Assembly: GCA_964346075.1 (NCBI GenBank)
Contig: CAYFTH010000059.1
Coordinates: 1 to 17,625 of the forward strand
Direction: 5' to 3'
Source: Brumimicrobium sp964346075
Lineage (GTDB): Bacteria > Bacteroidota > Bacteroidia > Flavobacteriales_D > Crocinitomicaceae
DNA length: 17,625 bases
Position 1 is the stretch's first letter. Every line of letters starts with the position of its first letter. Under the pieces are notes generated by a model. It was not told the origin of the DNA and made no database searches. It worked only from the letters and a program-made list of their open reading frames with translations. Shown here one piece after another: positions 13,765 to 17,625 of this stretch. A program made the position numbers and the translations under genes.

Positions 13765-15327
13765 TCAGTTGAATTCGCGATTGACTTTTTGGAGTAAAAG
13801 TGAGTTGCGTTGATACACATCATAATAAAAGCGTGGTGTCTTTGCCGAATCATCATAAATGACCGTTTGGTAGTCGATGATTACAGGTAAGTCATTATTA
13901 ATTCTGAGATATGTTGCTTTGTTTCTATTGAATAATGTGTCCAAAGAATCGCGATAGGCATGTTCTTGACATTTTAAAATCTTTTGAGCAAGTGCCGTAG
14001 GGTGCTGCAGTCTAATGCATCCATGACTGTACGTTTTGCGCTCCTTGGTAAATAGTGATCGCTGAGGAGTGTCGTGAATATAGACGTTGTAATGATTTGG
14101 GAATAGGAATTTGATATTCCCAAGGCTATTTTTAGGTCCTGGGCGTTGACGAATGCGATAGGGGAAGTTATATTGATTATAAGCTTCCCAGTTAATTGTG
14201 TCTGTTAAAATTGGCGTGTTGTTATGTATTATTTCGTAACCTTTTTCCGAAATGATGGCCGAATCCTTTTTGATTTTATAAAGGGTTTCTTTTGAAGCAA
14301 TGGAATGAGGAAGGTGCCAATAAGGATTGGTCACGATATACTTTAGAGGTGCCTGAAAGGTTGGAGTAGCTGTTTTTTTTCTTCCGATAACAACGTTGCT
14401 TTCATAATAAATGGAATCTGAATGAGTAAAATAAAGTTTGAAGGCGGGGATATTGACTTTTACATACTGTTCTGGAAAAATGGAATCTTTCATTTGGTAA
14501 TAATTATCGAGATTTATGATTGCCCGATTATAGCGCTCCTGATTAGTGATGAGTAACGCTTCTGTTGTATATTTTCCGATTATACCGTCTGTACCAAGAC
14601 CATGAATCCACTGAAATTGTTTGAGTTGTTTTAGAAAACCTGTAGAATCGTCTTCAAATCCCAGGTTGGCAAGTCGTTTCTCAACGATTGAATCAGAAGA
14701 TTGTAATGCTTCTGGTGTGCTCCATGACGGCTTAGTAACTGGGTGCTTCGAAAAAAATGAACGCAACGATGCGTGATAGTTTTTAACTCTTGACCGCTTT
14801 GCCGTGAAGTTAAAGAGATGTTGCGTCCAGGTTTCTTCCTCTGACTTGCCAGCGATAAATTCTATAATATGTTCTGCTGAGGTTAGCTTTGGATCTAATA
14901 TTACATCTTTTTTTAGATCAAAAATACCTCGTTCACGTGCATTGATGTAATAGCTCGTCTTTAAAAGTGTAAAAAGCTCTTTTGAAACGGTTGATTCATC
15001 CGCGAAATCACGATGGTTAATCGGTAAATAGCCAAATGGGATGGCCAGTAAAGTATCGTTTTTCAAATGTTGAAAATAACTATTTGATCCACGGGAGTTA
15101 TCTGAAAACCAAATGAGCGAATCGTTGCGCAATTTATAAACAGCGCGACAAAATGTTTGATGTTCTTCTGGTAATTTGGATATCTTATCGATGATTGTGC
15201 TGGCTTGGTCTATTTCTGTTGAGTTTGTCGTTAAATTTTTGTTATCTTGTTGGAAATCTGAACAGCTACTCATTAAGAGCACTAATAACAGATGAAAGGA
15301 CCAAGGGGTGTCGCGCACAAGTTTCAT
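13765..15327 (-). CDS. L,D-transpeptidase (YcbB-like) lipoprotein
   Basis: Peptidoglycan-crosslinking enzyme anchored in the envelope. I chose the ATG at 15327 (520 residues) over the one at 15366 because it puts the signal MKLVRDTPWSFHLLLVLLMSSC, with lipobox LMSSC and Cys22, at the N-terminus. Residues about 50-210 fit the scaffold region of YcbB-type enzymes. Residues about 212-262 are a peptidoglycan-binding segment (FQWIHGLGTDGIIGKYTTEAL). The YkuD catalytic domain spans about 287-450 with VNIPAFKLYF, IHDTP (His418) and the active-site YSHGCIRLQHP (catalytic Cys437). All key residues are present. It would form 3-3 crosslinks or attach proteins to peptidoglycan. It is divergent from the rhomboid gene and upstream of rpe. 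Confidence 0.93.
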   Translation of the reverse strand: MKLVRDTPWSFHLLLVLLMSSCSDFQQDNKNLTTNSTEIDQASTIIDKISKLPEEHQTFCRAVYKLRNDSLIWFSDNSRGSNSYFQHLKNDTLLAIPFGYLPINHRDFADESTVSKELFTLLKTSYYINARERGIFDLKKDVILDPKLTSAEHIIEFIAGKSEEETWTQHLFNFTAKRSRVKNYHASLRSFFSKHPVTKPSWSTPEALQSSDSIVEKRLANLGFEDDSTGFLKQLKQFQWIHGLGTDGIIGKYTTEALLITNQERYNRAIINLDNYYQMKDSIFPEQYVKVNIPAFKLYFTHSDSIYYESNVVIGRKKTATPTFQAPLKYIVTNPYWHLPHSIASKETLYKIKKDSAIISEKGYEIIHNNTPILTDTINWEAYNQYNFPYRIRQRPGPKNSLGNIKFLFPNHYNVYIHDTPQRSLFTKERKTYSHGCIRLQHPTALAQKILKCQEHAYRDSLDTLFNRNKATYLRINNDLPVIIDYQTVIYDDSAKTPRFYYDVYQRNSLLLQKVNREFN

Positions 15328-15344
15328 AAATAAAGCTTGCCGCA

Positions 15345-15366
15345 ATGTACATATTTTGCCGTACAT
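15345..15366. promoter_or_regulatory. Inverted repeat in the L,D-transpeptidase / rhomboid divergent region
   Basis: ATGTAC (15345-15350) and GTACAT (15361-15366) are a 6-bp inverted repeat with a 10-nt centre. Each arm sits within its own palindrome (ATGTACAT, ACATGT). The element lies in the 67-nt space between the two starts and could be a dimeric operator. ATATTTTG in its centre is a near -7 box on the plus strand. Confidence 0.4.
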
Positions 15367-15394
15367 GTTTATAAAATAAAAAAGAGATTAATAA

Positions 15395-16024
15395 ATGGAG
15401 TTCGCTTATTATCCAGTTACGCTGGTTATTATAATTGTAACGGTCTTACTCTCAATACGGGCCTTCAAGGATACGGAAATTAAGTATAAATGGATCAACT
15501 ATCCTTATAAGATGAATAGGGAAAGTGAGTGGTACCGTACGATCTCTCATATTTTTATACATGGTGATTACGTACATTTATTTTTCAATATGTTCGTATT
15601 ATTCTCATTTGGTCGCATGATGGAATTTGAGCTGCTCCGATTCTCTGGACGTCCATTTGGTCACATTCACTTCTTCTTGCTTTATTTTTTAGGAGGATTG
15701 GCTGCGGGTATATGGCCTTATCTGAGAAATAAAGATAATCCCAATTACATGAGTTTGGGAGCTTCAGGTGCTGTTTCAGCTGTGCTTTTTGCTTCTATTT
15801 TGTGGACACCTTCCAATGGAATTTACCTCATGTTTATACCTGTTGAAATACCAGCGTGGTTATTTGGAATTGCCTATCTGGCGTTTGAATACTATATGAG
15901 CAAAAGAGGCAATAGCGGCATCGCTCACGATGCTCACTTCGGAGGAGCTATTTTTGGAATCATTTACGTTTTGATTATTAATTTCAATAAAGGAGAAGCT
16001 TTTATTTCTCATATATTTAGTTGA
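15395..16024 (+). CDS. Rhomboid-family intramembrane serine protease
   Basis: A 209-residue polytopic protein of about six TM helices. The catalytic dyad is present: Ser124 in LGASGAVSAV and His181 in AHDAHFGGAIFG. The oxyanion/TM2 motif HLFFNMFVLF (His61, Asn65) and the L1-loop WYRTISHIFIHG are also typical. It cleaves TM segments of membrane substrates in the inner membrane; the substrate is unknown. The ATG at 15395 follows an A-rich leader. It ends two nt before the ATG of the class IV aminotransferase, so it heads a three-gene operon. Confidence 0.93.
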   Translation: MEFAYYPVTLVIIIVTVLLSIRAFKDTEIKYKWINYPYKMNRESEWYRTISHIFIHGDYVHLFFNMFVLFSFGRMMEFELLRFSGRPFGHIHFFLLYFLGGLAAGIWPYLRNKDNPNYMSLGASGAVSAVLFASILWTPSNGIYLMFIPVEIPAWLFGIAYLAFEYYMSKRGNSGIAHDAHFGGAIFGIIYVLIINFNKGEAFISHIFS

Positions 16025-16026
16025 TT

Positions 16027-16872
16027 ATGGCGCTACTATACATCAATAACAATGGTGAGCTACTTAAAAATGATGGTGCAACATTGGCAGCAGCCAATCG
16101 TGGACATCTGTATGGAGACGGTCTGTTTGAAAGTATTCGAGTGGTCCGCGGTAAACCCATAAATCTTGAAGCCCATATTTTGCGCATGCTGGAAGGGGCC
16201 GGGCAGCTTAAAATGAGAACCCCTGCTTTTTATTCAACAGCATTTTTTGAAGAAAAAATCCTTGAATTGCTTCAATTATCTTCGATTGATCAGGGTGGAA
16301 AGGTGCGCATTTCTATCGATCGAATGTCTGGAGGTACATACAGGCCTACATCGAATGAAACGACCTTTTTTATCGAAGTGGCCCCTTTAAATGATGAACA
16401 TTTTCGCTTGAATTCGCGGGGATGGGAAGTTGATCTTTATGCTGGCATGCGAAAACGCAAGAACAAACTATCGAATTTTAAAACGAAAAATGGATTGTTG
16501 TACGTGATGAGCGCTATCGAAGCCCAGGAGAAAGGGTTGGATGATTTATTGATTACAGATCCTAAAGGGGGGATTCTGGAGGGATCGAGTAGCAATCTTT
16601 TTGTTGTGAGTAACGGAGTTTTATATACGCCTGGATTAGAGGAAGGCTGTTTGGGAGGAGTTATGCGTATGACCCTCATTAATCTGGCATTGGAAAATGG
16701 TATAAAAGTGTACGAGTCTTCCATAATGCCACAGAATTTGTTGGCAGCAGATGAGGTTTTTCTAACCAATGCGATTAAAGGAATTATTTGGGTTGGCGGA
16801 TACCGGACAAAGCGTTATGTCAACGATATGTCTTCTCATTTGTTAAAGTTATTGAATCAAAAAATGGGATAA
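16027..16872 (+). CDS. Class IV aminotransferase (aminodeoxychorismate lyase / branched-chain type)
   Basis: A 281-residue fold-type IV PLP enzyme from the ATG at 16027. The TTG two codons upstream overlaps the rhomboid stop and is less likely. Motifs are NRGHLYGDGLFESIRV (25-40), the PLP lysine in SNFKTKNGLLYVMS (Lys152), ILEGSSSNLFVV (Glu185) and GCLGGVMR (phosphate cup region). It might be PabC (4-amino-4-deoxychorismate lyase for folate), a D-amino acid transaminase, or a branched-chain aminotransferase. I cannot separate these from motifs alone; the size is near PabC (about 270) and D-amino acid transaminase (about 280). It is 3 nt from the flavin reductase gene. Confidence 0.88.
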   Translation: MALLYINNNGELLKNDGATLAAANRGHLYGDGLFESIRVVRGKPINLEAHILRMLEGAGQLKMRTPAFYSTAFFEEKILELLQLSSIDQGGKVRISIDRMSGGTYRPTSNETTFFIEVAPLNDEHFRLNSRGWEVDLYAGMRKRKNKLSNFKTKNGLLYVMSAIEAQEKGLDDLLITDPKGGILEGSSSNLFVVSNGVLYTPGLEEGCLGGVMRMTLINLALENGIKVYESSIMPQNLLAADEVFLTNAIKGIIWVGGYRTKRYVNDMSSHLLKLLNQKMG

Positions 16873-16875
16873 GAA

Positions 16876-17418
16876 ATGAAAGTTATTGGATTTGCAGGAA
16901 GTACAAGTCAACAATCAATCAATAAAGCATTAGTAGCCTTTACATTAGATAAAGTGGAGAAAACGGATACATCGATGACTACAGAGTTACTCGATTTGAA
17001 TGATTACGAGTTGCCGTTGTTTAGTGTGGATCGGGAGGATGAAGGGTTTCCTGAAAATGTTGAACGATTCTTGAATAAAATTCAGTCAGCCGATGCTCTA
17101 GTCATATCCTTGGCAGAGCACAACGGAGCATATTCCGCAGCTGCAAAAAATCTTATTGATTGGTGTTCGCGAAAGGAGCTGGGTTTTTTTAAAGAGATAC
17201 CGCTACTTTTAATGGCTACGTCTCCTGGTGGATATGGAGGTGGAAATGTGCTCGAACTGGCTAAAAAACGTTTTCCAAAGTTTAAAGCAGCTATTGTAGC
17301 GACCTATAAATTACCTTCTTTCGATGACAATTTTGATCGCGAAAAAGGAATAATTCAATCAGAGGAAGAAACCGTTCATCAACGTGCAGTCGTTCAATTG
17401 ATTGATCAATTGAGGTGA
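16876..17418 (+). CDS. NADPH-dependent FMN reductase
   Basis: A 180-residue flavodoxin-like protein of the NADPH-dependent FMN reductase family. FMN-binding elements are GFAGSTSQQSINKAL (5-19, phosphate loop), ISLAEHNGAYSAAAKNLIDW (77-96, corresponding to the PEYNGSxPGxLKNAIDW segment) and ATSPGGYGGGN (114-124). It is cytoplasmic and should reduce FMN, quinones or azo-type acceptors with NADPH. It starts 3 nt after the aminotransferase stop and closes the operon. A weak hairpin AGAAAG/CTTTCT lies beyond the stop (17441-17458). Confidence 0.9.
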   Translation: MKVIGFAGSTSQQSINKALVAFTLDKVEKTDTSMTTELLDLNDYELPLFSVDREDEGFPENVERFLNKIQSADALVISLAEHNGAYSAAAKNLIDWCSRKELGFFKEIPLLLMATSPGGYGGGNVLELAKKRFPKFKAAIVATYKLPSFDDNFDREKGIIQSEEETVHQRAVVQLIDQLR

Positions 17419-17625
17419 TTGCATAAAATGTAACCGGTGACAGAAAGGGTGTCTTTCTAGATTAGCTGACCAACAGGAATAAGTGAGACCCGATAAAAAA
17501 TACGTCTTAGCAATGGTGCATCGTTCAGGTGCGCTATTTTTTCTAAAATTAAAGAGGAATTTCAGGATTTTGATACCTTTGATATAATTATTGACCGTCA
17601 GGATATTGTAACGAATATGTGTAAC
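17419..17625. other. Right-edge region, possible start of a truncated gene
   Basis: 207 nt with no complete gene. TACCTTTG (17574-17581) matches TAnnTTTG exactly and an ATG follows at 17617 (MCN, open to the edge), which fits a gene cut off by the window. The plus-strand frame from about 17533 to the edge (reading FSKIKEEFQDFDTFDI...) is also open and coding-like but has no usual start. The minus strand is open across the whole stretch too. I cannot decide among these. Confidence 0.35.
17574..17581 (+). promoter_or_regulatory. Possible -7 box for a gene beyond the right edge
   Basis: TACCTTTG is an exact TAnnTTTG match 36 nt upstream of the ATG at 17617. No clear TTG was found at the -33 position. 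Confidence 0.35.

Noticed and set aside
15328..15366. ATG at 15366 for the L,D-transpeptidase
   Set aside because: It adds 13 residues in front of a clean lipoprotein signal and falls within the inverted repeat of the divergent region.
16437..16769. Minus-strand open frame of 110 codons inside the aminotransferase gene
   Set aside because: It is opposite a complete class IV aminotransferase and has no recognisable features.
10408..17601. Shared TGACCGTCAG 10-mer between the 10408 palindrome (reverse strand) and the right edge near 17590
   Set aside because: A 10-base match between two places in 17.6 kb is expected by chance, and the contexts differ.

Overview
The window looks like chromosomal DNA of a Bacteroidota bacterium, most likely order Flavobacteriales (possibly a Crocinitomicaceae/Fluviicola-like lineage; this is inference from protein style, not a database match). 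The signs are A+T-rich DNA, weak Shine-Dalgarno sequences, promoters of the Bacteroidota type (TTG/TTTG, about 20 nt, TAnnTTTG), small ECF sigma factors paired with membrane partners, a DUF4476 protein, and several lipoproteins with a short signal ending in Cys. No tRNA, rRNA, insertion sequence, prophage or CRISPR array was seen.

Layout. 10-2929 (minus): a tightly overlapped three-gene operon encoding an ECF sigma factor, a protein with one inner-membrane helix, a long linker and a C-terminal outer-membrane beta-barrel-like domain, and a PKD-like lipoprotein. 3220-3705 (plus): SixA-like histidine phosphatase with a good Bacteroidota promoter. 3756-5456 (minus): secreted protein with three DUF4476 repeats, whose terminator contains the stop codon of the facing phosphatase gene. 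5672-7204 (plus): GH3-family adenylating enzyme, overlapping tail-to-tail by 4 nt with a small M48-like metalloprotease (7201-7782, minus). 7980-8501 (plus): unrecognised lipoprotein. 8545-10276 (minus): a second ECF sigma factor and a TM-TPR partner overlapping by 26 nt. 10559-13029 (plus): a 62-residue protein, Dps, then after a hairpin terminator two short-chain dehydrogenase/reductase-like genes. 13087-15327 (minus): L,D-transpeptidase lipoprotein and ribulose-phosphate 3-epimerase. 15395-17418 (plus): rhomboid protease, class IV aminotransferase and NADPH-dependent FMN reductase in a close operon. The last 207 nt hold a -7-like box and an ATG that may begin a gene cut by the window edge.

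How the parts may work together. Much of the window concerns the envelope and signalling. Both ECF sigma factors have translationally coupled membrane partners of different design, one reaching the outer membrane through a beta-barrel and one ending in periplasmic TPRs. The L,D-transpeptidase, rhomboid, DUF4476 protein and lipoproteins are envelope proteins, while Dps, the SDRs and the FMN reductase suggest redox and iron protection. The most interesting unit is the sigma / dual-membrane anti-sigma / PKD lipoprotein operon, which looks like a self-contained outer-surface-to-transcription signalling device.
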